DNA of 35,637 bases from CAYUIG01 sp964444685 (GCA_964444685.1 CAYUIG010000037.1:1-35637); one strand, 5' to 3'; shown: positions 19,583-27,383, numbered from the stretch's first letter. Notes: generated by a model not told the origin, from the sequence alone. Translations and numbers: made by a program.

Positions 19583-20740
19583 TCATGCGTTCGCGGCCGA
19601 CATTGCAGGGATCGGACCGGCGGGAACCGGCTCGTCCGGCGCGAAGGTGCGCGCCAGCTCCTCCGGCTTCCTGCGGAACCACCGCGCGAGCAGCAGAACC
19701 TCGGCCGCCTCGATCGGCCGGAGGGCGCCCGGCCCGCTGCGTCGGAACAGCCGCGCCGCCCGCTCGCGCAGCGCGCTCCACTCCGTCCCCGTGACCGGCA
19801 TGCGGTGCTCCTCGTGAACGCGCCCGCGGCGGATCACGTAGAGGCGGTCATCGCCGTCGTGCCCGGGTACCGCGTACAGGAAGGTGAGGGAATCGATGAG
19901 GCCGCGGAGCGAGACCAGCTCGTGGCGCGCTTCCGCAAGGCGACGCGAACGATCGCGCAGCTCCGCCGCATACTCGAACTGCAGCCGCGCCGCCGCCGCA
20001 CGCATCCGACCGTCCAGTACGCGCAGCGGGCCGTCGGTATCCCCGTCCAGGAACTCCGCCGCGAGCTGCACGCGCTCGCGGTACTCCGCACTCGTGCAGC
20101 CCGATGCGCACGGCGCGAGGCAGCGGTCCAGCTCCGGCCGCACACACAGCGGCTGCCGCTGCACCGCGAAGAGCTCCGTCTGATCCGCGAAGCGCATCGG
20201 CGTCCCGCGTGCACAGTCCCGCAATGACAGCAGGTCCGTCACGTCCTTCATCACCGCGCGCACCCGCGGCGCGCCCCGGAACGGGCCGTAGTACCGGGCC
20301 GCATCATCCTGCACCGAACGCACGACCAGGAGCCGCGGCGCCGCCTCGCGCGTGATCTTCACGAAGCAGAAGGCGCGATCCCGCTTGTGCTCGACGTTGA
20401 ACGGCGGGCGAAACCGCTGGATCGTGCGCATCTCCTCGAGCGTGGCCGCGAACTCGCTGGGCATGTACGTCCACTCGATCGCATGCGTGTGCCGGATCAG
20501 CTCCTCGCCCTTCTCACCCGGCTTGCAGCGGAAATACGAGAGCAGGCGGCCCCGCACCCGCAGCGACTTGCCGACGTACAGCAGCACGCCGCCCGGGCCC
20601 AGCATGCGATAGATGCCCGGCCGGTTCTCCGCCGACGCGCGGACGTGGTTCCGCAGCTCGCCTGCTGGTGTCGGGTCGATGGCCGCCTCCGAAGATTTGC
20701 CGAAGATCTCCAGAATGGGTTTGAGCGCGATCCTGTGCAA
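19583..20740 (-). CDS. cho: Cho-type UvrC homologue (GIY-YIG endonuclease, incision of damaged DNA)
   Basis: It resembles the N-terminal half of UvrC and E. coli Cho, which cut 3' of a DNA lesion during nucleotide excision repair. Numbered from TTG 20740 (385 aa), the GIY-YIG domain runs from about 41 to 120: PGIYRM, LLYVGKS, RVRGRLLSYF, and the conserved Glu region EEMRTIQRFRPPFN. A UvrC-like cysteine segment follows (Cys199, Cys207, Cys211, Cys215), then a UVR helix (about 247-272, LQFEYAAELRDR) for UvrB contact. The RNase-H-like and HhH domains of UvrC are absent. The start is uncertain: TTG 20740 has no ribosome site, while an in-frame ATC at 20680 has GGAGG 5 nt upstream and would give a UvrC-like N-terminus. 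The frame seen further upstream is not coding. Confidence 0.82.
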   Translation of the reverse strand: MHRIALKPILEIFGKSSEAAIDPTPAGELRNHVRASAENRPGIYRMLGPGGVLLYVGKSLRVRGRLLSYFRCKPGEKGEELIRHTHAIEWTYMPSEFAATLEEMRTIQRFRPPFNVEHKRDRAFCFVKITREAAPRLLVVRSVQDDAARYYGPFRGAPRVRAVMKDVTDLLSLRDCARGTPMRFADQTELFAVQRQPLCVRPELDRCLAPCASGCTSAEYRERVQLAAEFLDGDTDGPLRVLDGRMRAAAARLQFEYAAELRDRSRRLAEARHELVSLRGLIDSLTFLYAVPGHDGDDRLYVIRRGRVHEEHRMPVTGTEWSALRERAARLFRRSGPGALRPIEAAEVLLLARWFRRKPEELARTFAPDEPVPAGPIPAMSAANA

Positions 20741-20766
20741 GTCGGACGGGCAGTGAACGGAGTGTT

Positions 20767-20903
20767 TCACCGCAGAGCCGCAGAGATCGCGGAGAAAGGA
20801 CAAGAAGATGGGATCACGAGCGAGCTGAGGAATCCCGGCAAGGCCACGAAGCGATGAAGCAACTACAACGAGTTGTCCTCTGCGTTCTCTGCGGCTCGGT
20901 GGA
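20767..20903. repeat. Intergenic element with long imperfect inverted ends (137 bp)
   Basis: Between mutM and cho the left arm (20767-20801) contains GCAGAGCCGCAGAGATCGCG. The right arm (20872-20903), read on the other strand, contains GAGCCGCAGAGAACGCAGAG. Each arm ends in CACCG on the outside and GGAC on the inside. The interior holds a smaller inverted repeat, GGGAT (20810-20814) and ATCCC (20832-20836). The composition, with purine-rich CGCAGAG units, differs from the genes around it. It looks like a dispersed, non-autonomous intergenic repeat of REP/MITE type; only one copy is in the window, so dispersal is inferred. Confidence 0.6.
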
Positions 20904-20909
20904 CTGTTG

Positions 20910-21503
20910 TTAGCGCTGGCAGTGCGGACAGTAGAAGGCCGACCGATTGGTGAGGACGATGCGCTTGATCGAGGAACCGCAGCGCGGGCAGGGCACGCCC
21001 TCGCGGTCGTAGACGGCCAGGCGCGGGAAGTATCCGCCCTCCTCGCCGCTGGCATCGCGGTACATGCTGAAGGTGGTGCCGCGCGCTTCGATGGCTTCGG
21101 CCAGGACATCGCGTACGGCAACCTGGAGNNNNNNNNNNNNNNNNNNNNNNNNNNNNNNNNNNNNNNNNNNNNNNNNNNNNNNNNNNNNNNNNNNNNNNNN
21201 NNNNNNNNNNNNNNNNNNNNNNNNNNNNTCACCGGCGCGGGATGCGTCGCTGGTGACGACGCGTCCGCTCATCCCGAGGTTGATCGCGAGGCGGAACCCG
21301 TCTTCGAGCTCGATGATCACGTTCTTGCCGCGACGTGAGACGCCGGTGATGCGGCGGCCGCGCAGCCCGGTCGAGAGCCGGCGCGGGGTGAGCGGCGGCT
21401 CGAGCACATCGGCGTGCGTCACGCGCGCGCCCGTGATGGTCGCGCCGGGGACGCGCGCGCGCAGGTCGCGCACGATGGTCTCGGCTTCGGGCAGCTCAGG
21501 CAC
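20910..21503 (-). CDS. mutM: Formamidopyrimidine-DNA glycosylase MutM, interrupted by an assembly gap
   Basis: MutM (Fpg) removes 8-oxoguanine and other oxidised bases and nicks the abasic site. The N-terminus MPELPEAET (GTG 21503) gives the catalytic Pro2/Glu3, and INLGMSG follows at about 75. After the gap come the C-terminal GGYFPRLAVYDREG and the four-cysteine zinc finger CPRCG...FYCPHCQR. The GTG overlaps the purD stop by 8 nt. With 100 N the product would be 197 residues, whereas family members have about 270. The missing middle, which should carry the helix-two-turn-helix region, is about 105 residues, so the true gap is probably near 310 bp. The gene is likely intact in the organism. 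Confidence 0.92.
   Translation of the reverse strand: MPELPEAETIVRDLRARVPGATITGARVTHADVLEPPLTPRRLSTGLRGRRITGVSRRGKNVIIELEDGFRLAINLGMSGRVVTSDASRAGXXXXXXXXXXXXXXXXXXXXXXXXXXXXXXXXXXLQVAVRDVLAEAIEARGTTFSMYRDASGEEGGYFPRLAVYDREGVPCPRCGSSIKRIVLTNRSAFYCPHCQR
21129..21228. other. Assembly gap of exactly 100 N
   Basis: One hundred unknown bases fall inside mutM. The round number is the usual placeholder for a scaffold gap of unknown size, and comparison with full-length Fpg suggests that roughly 310 bp are missing. Confidence 0.97.
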
Positions 21504-22767
21504 GGGCGAGCGCGCGCCAGCCGATGTCGCGCCGGAACTGGCGGCCTTCGAACTCGATGGACTCCGCGGCAGCGCGGCTGCGACGTGCGGCTTCCTCGAG
21601 CGTTTCTCCCAGTGCGGTGACGGCGAGCACGCGGCCACCATCCGTAACGAGCCGATCACCATCGAGCCGCGTGCCCGCATGGAAGACGGTGACACCGGGT
21701 TCGAACGTCGACGGCATCGAAATCGGCGCCCCCTTCGCAACCGGCCCCGGATATCCACCCGCAGCCAGCACCGTAGTGAGCGCGTACGCGGGCTTCCAGC
21801 GCAGCTCCATGTCGCGCAGCGAGCCGCCGCGCGCGATTGCCAGCATCGGTTCGAGCAGTGATGAATCGAGCAGCGGCAGCAGCGCCTGTGTCTCGGGGTC
21901 GCCGAAGCGGCAGTTGAACTCGATCACCTTCGGCCCGTCCGCGGTGAGCATGAGCCCCGCATACAGGAGCCCGCGGAACGGAGAACCTGCGCGACGCAGC
22001 TCGGCGAGCGTGGGATCGAAGACGGTGTCGCGTACGCGATCGATCAGCGCCGCCTCGATGCCGGGCACGGGTGCATACGCGCCCATCCCGCCGGTGTTGG
22101 GACCCGTATCGCCCTCACCGATGCGCTTGTGATCCTGTGCGGGCGGCATGAGCAGCATGTCCGTGCCGTCGGTCAGCGCGAACACCGAAAGCTCCTCGCC
22201 TTCGAGCACTTCCTCGATCACGACTTCCGCACCTGCGTCGCCGAACTCGCGATCGCTCAGCATGCGGCGCGCGGCATCCAGCGCCTCATCCAGCGAAGTG
22301 CACACGATCGCGCCCTTGCCGGCGGCGAGGCCGGATGCCTTCACGACGGCGTGACCGTTCATCGCGCGCAGCCGGCGCTCGGCATCGGAAAAATCTGTGA
22401 CCCGCGCGTACGACGCCGTCGGCACGTCCGCGCGCGTCATGATCGCCTTGGCGAATGCCTTCGACGCTTCGATGCGCGCGCCCGAGGCGGACGGCCCGAA
22501 CGCAGCAACGCCGCGCCGTGTCAGGACATCGATGATGCCGGCTGCGAGCGGCGCCTCGGGCCCGACCACGACGAGATCGATGCCGTTGGCCGCGCACCAT
22601 GCGGCTACTTCGTCGCCGCGGGAGGGATCGAGGGGGACGTGCGTGGCGAGTGCGGCCGTGCCGCCGTTGCCGCGCGTGATGAACAGCTCCGCGGCGGGCG
22701 CGTCACGCCGGATGATGTGGAGGAGTGCGTGCTCGCGACCGCCGTGGCCTACGACCAGGATCTTCAT
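21496..22767 (-). CDS. purD: Phosphoribosylamine--glycine ligase PurD
   Basis: PurD couples phosphoribosylamine and glycine with ATP in the second step of purine synthesis. The 423-residue length is normal. The N-terminal domain begins MKILVVGHGGREHAL. The ATP-grasp part includes ASKAFAK, VVKASGLAAGKG, GDTGPNTGGMGAYAP and EFNCRFGDPETQ, and the C-terminal domain closes with the usual YALTTVLAAGGYPG segment. The stop overlaps mutM by 8 nt. A promoter-like TTGCCG-17-TAGTTT and a 16-bp palindrome lie between it and the upstream M48 gene, so purD may have its own promoter. Confidence 0.97.
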   Translation of the reverse strand: MKILVVGHGGREHALLHIIRRDAPAAELFITRGNGGTAALATHVPLDPSRGDEVAAWCAANGIDLVVVGPEAPLAAGIIDVLTRRGVAAFGPSASGARIEASKAFAKAIMTRADVPTASYARVTDFSDAERRLRAMNGHAVVKASGLAAGKGAIVCTSLDEALDAARRMLSDREFGDAGAEVVIEEVLEGEELSVFALTDGTDMLLMPPAQDHKRIGEGDTGPNTGGMGAYAPVPGIEAALIDRVRDTVFDPTLAELRRAGSPFRGLLYAGLMLTADGPKVIEFNCRFGDPETQALLPLLDSSLLEPMLAIARGGSLRDMELRWKPAYALTTVLAAGGYPGPVAKGAPISMPSTFEPGVTVFHAGTRLDGDRLVTDGGRVLAVTALGETLEEAARRSRAAAESIEFEGRQFRRDIGWRALARA

Positions 22768-22800
22768 GCTTCGCCGGTGCTGGAGTCGCCGCGGCGGAGC

Positions 22801-22816
22801 GCCCCGCGCGCGGGGC
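22801..22816. repeat. Perfect 16-bp GC palindrome upstream of purD
   Basis: GCCCCGCGCGCGGGGC is a perfect palindrome in the 56-bp gap between the M48 stop and the purD ATG, downstream of the predicted purD -10. It could form a short hairpin in the leader or bind a dimeric protein. There is no following T-run, so it is not a classic terminator. Confidence 0.5.
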
Positions 22817-22820
22817 CGGG

Positions 22821-22849
22821 AAACTAGGGGCGGCGGAAGCCGCCGGCAA
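22821..22849 (-). promoter_or_regulatory. Sigma-70-like promoter for purD
   Basis: On the minus strand TTGCCG (22849-22844) and TAGTTT (22826-22821) are 17 bp apart, about 54 bp upstream of the purD ATG. The -10 overlaps the TAG stop of the M48 gene. The -35 is identical to that of the predicted EamA promoter. Confidence 0.5.
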
Positions 22850-23804
22850 ACTTCTCGCGCGCCTCACGGAACGCGTCGCCGAACTGGCGCGCGAGCGTCT
22901 GCGCATCTTCCTTGTATGCACGCGCGGCCGCGGCCAGGTCGTCGCGGTACGACGTGTTCGGCTCGCCGCGCTGGCGGTACTCGCCGCGCAGCACGCGGTC
23001 GTACTCGCCGGCCTCGATCCAGTCGCGCACTTCCGCGGCGCGCAGCACGTGGAAGGGATGCGTCGCACCGAGGATGTTGAGCACCTTGAACACGACGTCC
23101 GCGACGTCGCCCGTGAGGCGATACTCGTCGGCCTGGATCAGGAACTCGTTCAGATCGTTCTCCGCCGGGTGGCCGCCGCCGGCGAGGACCATGAAGGCGC
23201 GGAGCGTCGCCTCGGGGTGCTGGAGCGAGAGCAGACCCGCGCGGTCGGCGGAGAGCTCCGACTTGCGGCTCCACTCGAGCAGCGCGATCAGCACGGCACG
23301 CGCGGCGAGCCCGACGACGGGGAATCCCATCTGCGCGAGCTGGAGCAGGATCACGGTCATCGTGCGGTACAGCACGTGGCCGGACATGATATGCCCGAGC
23401 TCGTGACCCAGCAGATACGTGAGTTCGTCATCGTCGAGCAGGCGGAGCGCGCCGGAGTTGAGGACGATGAACGGCTTGTCCATGCCGTACGCGCCTGCGT
23501 TGACGAGCGGCGTCTGCGACACGAAGAGGTCGTACTTCTCGGGGCTGTCGAGCGTCTCCAGCACTTCGACGTAGCGCTCGTGGACGCGCGGGAACTGTCG
23601 CGGCGAGACCTTCACGGCGTTGGCCTGGAAGGCGAGGCGGATGGGCTTCTCGCCGAAGAGGCCGAACACCTTGCGCAGGACCTCATCGAATCCCGGCACA
23701 CGGCGCAGCGCGGCGAGGGCCGCGCGGTCGGCCGGATGCTCCCAGGTGCTGGGATCGATGTTCTTCAGGATGCGCCGTGAGCGCGGCAGATTGCTGGTGG
23801 CCAT
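22824..23804 (-). CDS. M48-family zinc metalloprotease
   Basis: A 326-residue protein with the M48 peptidase core. HELGH (His134, Glu135, His138) binds and activates zinc, and Glu183 in SRKSELSADRAG is the expected third ligand. There is no clear N-terminal signal; a hydrophobic stretch at about 148-176 may enter the membrane between the two motifs. Relatives such as HtpX and the YggG/LoiP type degrade misfolded membrane or envelope proteins, but the target here is unknown. It lies 36 nt downstream of the PLP enzyme, with a GGAGAG ribosome site before ATG 23804, and probably shares its transcript. Confidence 0.88.
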   Translation of the reverse strand: MATSNLPRSRRILKNIDPSTWEHPADRAALAALRRVPGFDEVLRKVFGLFGEKPIRLAFQANAVKVSPRQFPRVHERYVEVLETLDSPEKYDLFVSQTPLVNAGAYGMDKPFIVLNSGALRLLDDDELTYLLGHELGHIMSGHVLYRTMTVILLQLAQMGFPVVGLAARAVLIALLEWSRKSELSADRAGLLSLQHPEATLRAFMVLAGGGHPAENDLNEFLIQADEYRLTGDVADVVFKVLNILGATHPFHVLRAAEVRDWIEAGEYDRVLRGEYRQRGEPNTSYRDDLAAAARAYKEDAQTLARQFGDAFREAREKFAGGFRRP

Positions 23805-23840
23805 GTCGGCAGCTCTCCGTAGGAAGGGACCCGGGCGACC

Positions 23841-25019
23841 CTACGCGCGCCGGCGCGCGGCGGTTTCCCCGAGGCCGGCGAGCGCCTGATCGAGGTCCTC
23901 GAGCAGGTCGTCGATGTCCTCGATGCCGACGGAGAGGCGTACCAGTCCATCGGACACGCCCATGCGCTCGCGCATCGCCTTCGGGACGGACGCGTGCGTC
24001 ATCATGGCCGGGTGGCCGATCAGGCTCTCGACGCCGCCCAGGCTTTCGGCCAGCGCGAAGAGACGCGTGCCCTCCGCGAAGGTCCGCGCGCGGTCGAGGC
24101 TGCCCAGCTCGAGGCTCACCATCCCCGTGAATCCGCGCATCTGCCGCTTCGCCAGCGCGTGCTGCGGATGGTCCGGGAGTCCGGGATAGTACACCTGCTC
24201 GACGGCGGGATGCGTCGCGAGGAACTCCGCGACCGCCTGGCCGTTCGCGTTGTGCCGCTCCATGCGCAGGTGCAGCGTCTTTGTGCCCCGCAGTACGAGC
24301 CATGCGTCCCACGGCCCCGGCACGCCGCCCGTGGCCTTCTGCATGAAGTGCAGCTCATCGGCGACGGTGTCATCGTTCGTAACGGCGATGCCGCCGACCA
24401 CATCGGAATGGCCATTCAGGTACTTCGTGCTCGAGTGCAGCACGATGTGCGCGCCCAGCTCGAGCGGCCGCTGGTTGTAGGGAGAGGCGAAGGTGTTGTC
24501 GACGGCGAGCAGGCAGCCGGCCTCGTTGGCGATCGCGGCGATGGCCGGGATGTCCGACAGCCGCATCATCGGATTGGTCGGCGTCTCGATGTGGATGAGC
24601 TTCGTGTTCGGACGCAGCGCCGCGCGCACGGCTTCCGGGTCGCGCGTATCGAGCGGTGTGAACTCGAGGCCGAGGCGCGCGAACACCTGCTGGAACATGC
24701 GGTGCGTGCCGCCGTAGACGTTCTCCTCGTAGATCACGTGATCGCCGGCGGAGAGCCGCTTCACGACCGCCTCGATCGCGGCCATGCCACTGGCGAAGGC
24801 GATGCCGTGACGTCCGCTCTCGAGTGCGGCGACGTTTGCCTCGAGCGCCTCGCGCGTCGGATTCTGCACGCGCGCGTACTCGTAACCGTGCAGCGGCTCG
24901 CCGAGTCTCGGCTGCACGTATGTCGACGTCTGATAGACCGGCGGCATCACCGCGCCCGCTACCGGGTCGGGTGTCTGGCCGGCGTGCACGGCGCGCGTTC
25001 CGAAGCGGTCCTGTTTCAT
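23841..25019 (-). CDS. Cystathionine gamma-synthase/gamma-lyase family PLP enzyme
   Basis: A 392-residue Cys/Met-metabolism enzyme using pyridoxal phosphate. The PLP lysine is Lys199 in HSSTKYLNGHSD; the PLP-phosphate region YARVQNPTRE (48-57), FASGMAA (75-81) and the ring-stacking VYGGTHRMF region are present. The family includes MetB (cystathionine from O-acyl-homoserine and cysteine), gamma-lyase and related sulfhydrylases, and sequence inspection cannot separate them. The product may link the sulfur taken up by the cys locus to methionine, but this is inference. AGAGGA lies 3-4 nt upstream of ATG 25019, and a TATCTT box is 33 bp upstream. Confidence 0.92.
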   Translation of the reverse strand: MKQDRFGTRAVHAGQTPDPVAGAVMPPVYQTSTYVQPRLGEPLHGYEYARVQNPTREALEANVAALESGRHGIAFASGMAAIEAVVKRLSAGDHVIYEENVYGGTHRMFQQVFARLGLEFTPLDTRDPEAVRAALRPNTKLIHIETPTNPMMRLSDIPAIAAIANEAGCLLAVDNTFASPYNQRPLELGAHIVLHSSTKYLNGHSDVVGGIAVTNDDTVADELHFMQKATGGVPGPWDAWLVLRGTKTLHLRMERHNANGQAVAEFLATHPAVEQVYYPGLPDHPQHALAKRQMRGFTGMVSLELGSLDRARTFAEGTRLFALAESLGGVESLIGHPAMMTHASVPKAMRERMGVSDGLVRLSVGIEDIDDLLEDLDQALAGLGETAARRRA

Positions 25020-25051
25020 GCGTCCTCTGGCCCGTGTAGGGGTGAATCCTC

Positions 25052-25057
25052 AAGATA
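25052..25057 (-). promoter_or_regulatory. TATCTT -10-like box for the PLP enzyme gene
   Basis: TATCTT on the minus strand lies 33 bp upstream of ATG 25019, in the 65-bp divergent gap. The flanks CTATCTTGA match the copies at 8614-8624 and 8677-8687. The hexamer 17 bp upstream (TTCCTC) is a poor -35. Confidence 0.4.
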
Positions 25058-25084
25058 GACCCCGCTCACGAAGGGAGGAAGGGA

Positions 25085-25888
25085 ATGGAACGGCTGCTGG
25101 CGAACGAGCGGGTTACGGCCGAGGGCGCGGATCCCGAGCGGTGGCTGTACGTACTGCACGGCATCTACGGCGCGGGCCGGAACTGGGGCTCGGTCGCACG
25201 CGCGCTCGTGCAGCAGAAACCCGAATGGGGCGCGGTGCTGATCGACCTGCGGCAGCACGGCGCATCGCAGGGGTTCCCGCCTCCACACACCCTCGCCGCC
25301 GCCGCGGCCGATCTCGAACGGCTCGCAGCCGCCACGTTCGAGCCTGCGGCGGTGCTGGGTCATTCGTTCGGTGGGAAGGTCGCGCTCCAGTACGCCGCCG
25401 CCGTGCCGGCGGGACTCGAGCAGGTGTGGGTCATCGACTCGACACCTTCGGCGCGCGAGCCGGGCGGCAGTGCATGGCAGATGCTCGCGGCCGTGAAGTC
25501 CATGCCGGACCGCTTCGCGTCGCGTGACGAGGCGGTCGAGGCGATCGTCACGCACGGATTCGAGCCGGCGGTCGCGCGCTGGATGGCCACCAACCTCGAA
25601 CGCGACGGTGACACACTGCGCTGGCGCTTCCAGCTGGACGCCATGGAGGCACTCCTCCTCGACTTCTTCCGCACCGACCTCTGGCACGTCATCGAACGGG
25701 AGGACGGACCGTTCGTGCACATCGTGAAGGCGGACCAGTCGTCGGTGCTCTCGGAGGAGGACGAACGGCGGGCGCGCGCTGCGGAGTCGACAGGTCGCGT
25801 CGCATGGCACGAAGTGGCGTCCGGGCACTGGGTGAATGCCGACAATCCGGGGGCGCTGCTGGAGCTTTTTTCCACCCATCTGCGTTGA
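25085..25888 (+). CDS. Alpha/beta-fold hydrolase
   Basis: A 267-residue cytoplasmic serine hydrolase of unknown substrate. The oxyanion region is VLHGIYGAGRNW (23-34), the nucleophile is Ser94 in GHSFGG, and the likely catalytic His248 lies in SGHWVNADNP. IDLRQHGAS (53-61) is typical of the YbfF/ABHD11-like esterase group. ATG 25085 follows a strong GGGAGGAAGGGA leader. The gene is divergent from the PLP enzyme, and the glmM promoter -35 overlaps its stop codon. I would call it an esterase-like hydrolase and no more. Confidence 0.85.
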   Translation: MERLLANERVTAEGADPERWLYVLHGIYGAGRNWGSVARALVQQKPEWGAVLIDLRQHGASQGFPPPHTLAAAAADLERLAAATFEPAAVLGHSFGGKVALQYAAAVPAGLEQVWVIDSTPSAREPGGSAWQMLAAVKSMPDRFASRDEAVEAIVTHGFEPAVARWMATNLERDGDTLRWRFQLDAMEALLLDFFRTDLWHVIEREDGPFVHIVKADQSSVLSEEDERRARAAESTGRVAWHEVASGHWVNADNPGALLELFSTHLR

Positions 25889-25913
25889 CCCCAAAGCTTC
25901 GGAACCGTACTTT
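25885..25913 (+). promoter_or_regulatory. Sigma-70-like promoter for glmM-glmS
   Basis: TTGACC (25885-25890, five of six matches to TTGACA) and TACTTT (25908-25913) are 17 bp apart, about 60 bp upstream of the glmM ATG. The -35 overlaps the TGA stop of the hydrolase gene. This is the best -35 seen in the window. Confidence 0.5.
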
Positions 25914-25973
25914 TGGCCGTCTCTCCGACCGGTGCGCAGCCGTGCGCCGGGCTTCTTTCCGTGCCGGAGCAGA

Positions 25974-27383
25974 ATGGCGTTCGAGATACCGCCCGATTTG
26001 ATGGTGAGCGTTTCCGGGGTGCGAGGCCGCGTCGGCGAGGGCCTCACCCCGGAACTCGTGACGCGCTTCGCGTCCGCATTCGGCGCCTGGGCGCGCGAGC
26101 GCGGCGGTCCCGGCGCGCGCGTCATCCTCGCGCGCGATTCGCGCACGTCCGGACCGATGTTCGTGAGTGCGGCGACGGCGGCGCTCCAGTCCGTCGGCTG
26201 CCACGTCATTTCGCTCGGACTCGTGCCGACGCCGACGGCCCTGCTCGCCATCAAGCGTCACGGCGCGGCGGGCGGCGTGGTGGTCACCGCCAGCCACAAC
26301 CCCGTCGAGTGGAACGCGCTCAAATTCGCGTCGGGCGATGGGATGTTCCTCGACGCGGAGCAGGCGGCGGACATGCGCGCGTTCGTCAACGAGCGGCCGA
26401 TCCCGCGTGCACCCTGGGACCGGCTGGGCACGGTGAGCGAGGACGAGACCGCGCTGCATGCCCATCTCCAGGCCGTGCTCGCGATCCCGTTCCTCGACGT
26501 GGCCGCGCTGCGCCGCCGGCGGTTCCGCGTAGCCCTCGACTGCTGCCACGGCGCCGGCGCGGTCCTGCTGCCTCCCCTCCTCGAGCGTCTCGGCTGCGAC
26601 GTCGTCGGCCTCCACCTCGAGCCCGACGGCCGATTTCACCGGCCGCCCGAGCCGGTCGCCGAGAACCTCGGCGAGCTCGAGGTGCTGGTCCGCCGCAGCG
26701 GAGCCGATATCGGGATGGCCACCGACCCGGACGCCGATCGCCTGTCCCTGGTCGGGAACGGCGGCACGGCGCTGGGCGAGGATCTGACCCTGGCCCTCGC
26801 GGCCCGGCTCGTGCTCCGGCACCGCTCGGGGCCGCTGGTCACCAATCTCTCCACCAGCCGAGTCGTTGAGGACGTCGCCGCCGATGCCGGCGTGCCGTTC
26901 CGGCGCGTGCCCGTCGGCGAGATCAACGTCGCCCGTGGGATGCAGGCCGCCGGCGCCGTGATCGGCGGGGAAGGCAACGGTGGCGTCATTCTTCCAGACG
27001 TGCAGTTGACGCGTGATTCGGCGGTAGCTGCGGCGCTCGTGCTGCAGCTGCTGCTGGAGCTCGACACACCGGTCGACGACATCGTCGCGGGCATGCCGGT
27101 GTACAAGATCGTGAAGGACAAGCTGCCGCGGGACGCGGGGTCGCTGGAGGATGCGTACCGGCGGCTGGAGGAGGAGCTGGGGGCTCCGCAATCGGACCGG
27201 CAGGATGGGCTGCGGCTGTCGTGGCCGGATTCGAGGCGGTGGCTGCATCTGAGGGCGTCGGGGACGGAGCCGATCCTGCGGATCATCGCGGAGGCACCGA
27301 CGGAGGAGGAAGCGCGCGAGCTCGTGGGAGCGGCGCGGGAGGCATTGGCCGCAGGCGTGGGGAGTCAGGCGGGCGGCCGGTAA
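25974..27383 (+). CDS. glmM: Phosphoglucosamine mutase GlmM (phosphohexomutase superfamily)
   Basis: GlmM converts glucosamine 6-phosphate to glucosamine 1-phosphate for UDP-GlcNAc synthesis. From ATG 25974 (GGAG 4 nt upstream) it is 469 residues. Ser107 in TASHNP is the phosphorylated catalytic serine; TDPDADR (Asp251, Asp253, Asp255) binds Mg; GGEGNGG is the sugar loop; RASGTEP near the C-terminus binds substrate phosphate. The motif style resembles the archaeal/Bacteroidetes GlmM group more than E. coli GlmM, and phosphomannomutase or phosphoglucomutase activity cannot be excluded. Position directly before glmS favours GlmM. The frame is open 138 nt further upstream, into the hydrolase gene and across the predicted promoter, so that extension is rejected. 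Confidence 0.88.
   Translation: MAFEIPPDLMVSVSGVRGRVGEGLTPELVTRFASAFGAWARERGGPGARVILARDSRTSGPMFVSAATAALQSVGCHVISLGLVPTPTALLAIKRHGAAGGVVVTASHNPVEWNALKFASGDGMFLDAEQAADMRAFVNERPIPRAPWDRLGTVSEDETALHAHLQAVLAIPFLDVAALRRRRFRVALDCCHGAGAVLLPPLLERLGCDVVGLHLEPDGRFHRPPEPVAENLGELEVLVRRSGADIGMATDPDADRLSLVGNGGTALGEDLTLALAARLVLRHRSGPLVTNLSTSRVVEDVAADAGVPFRRVPVGEINVARGMQAAGAVIGGEGNGGVILPDVQLTRDSAVAAALVLQLLLELDTPVDDIVAGMPVYKIVKDKLPRDAGSLEDAYRRLEEELGAPQSDRQDGLRLSWPDSRRWLHLRASGTEPILRIIAEAPTEEEARELVGAAREALAAGVGSQAGGR

Noticed and set aside
20767..20903. CRISPR-like reading of the CGCAGAG repeats
   Set aside because: There are only two arms in opposite orientation, no regular spacers and no cas genes.
25866..25871. 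T-run near the end of the hydrolase gene as an intrinsic terminator
   Set aside because: Six T lie inside the coding sequence with no GC hairpin directly before them.
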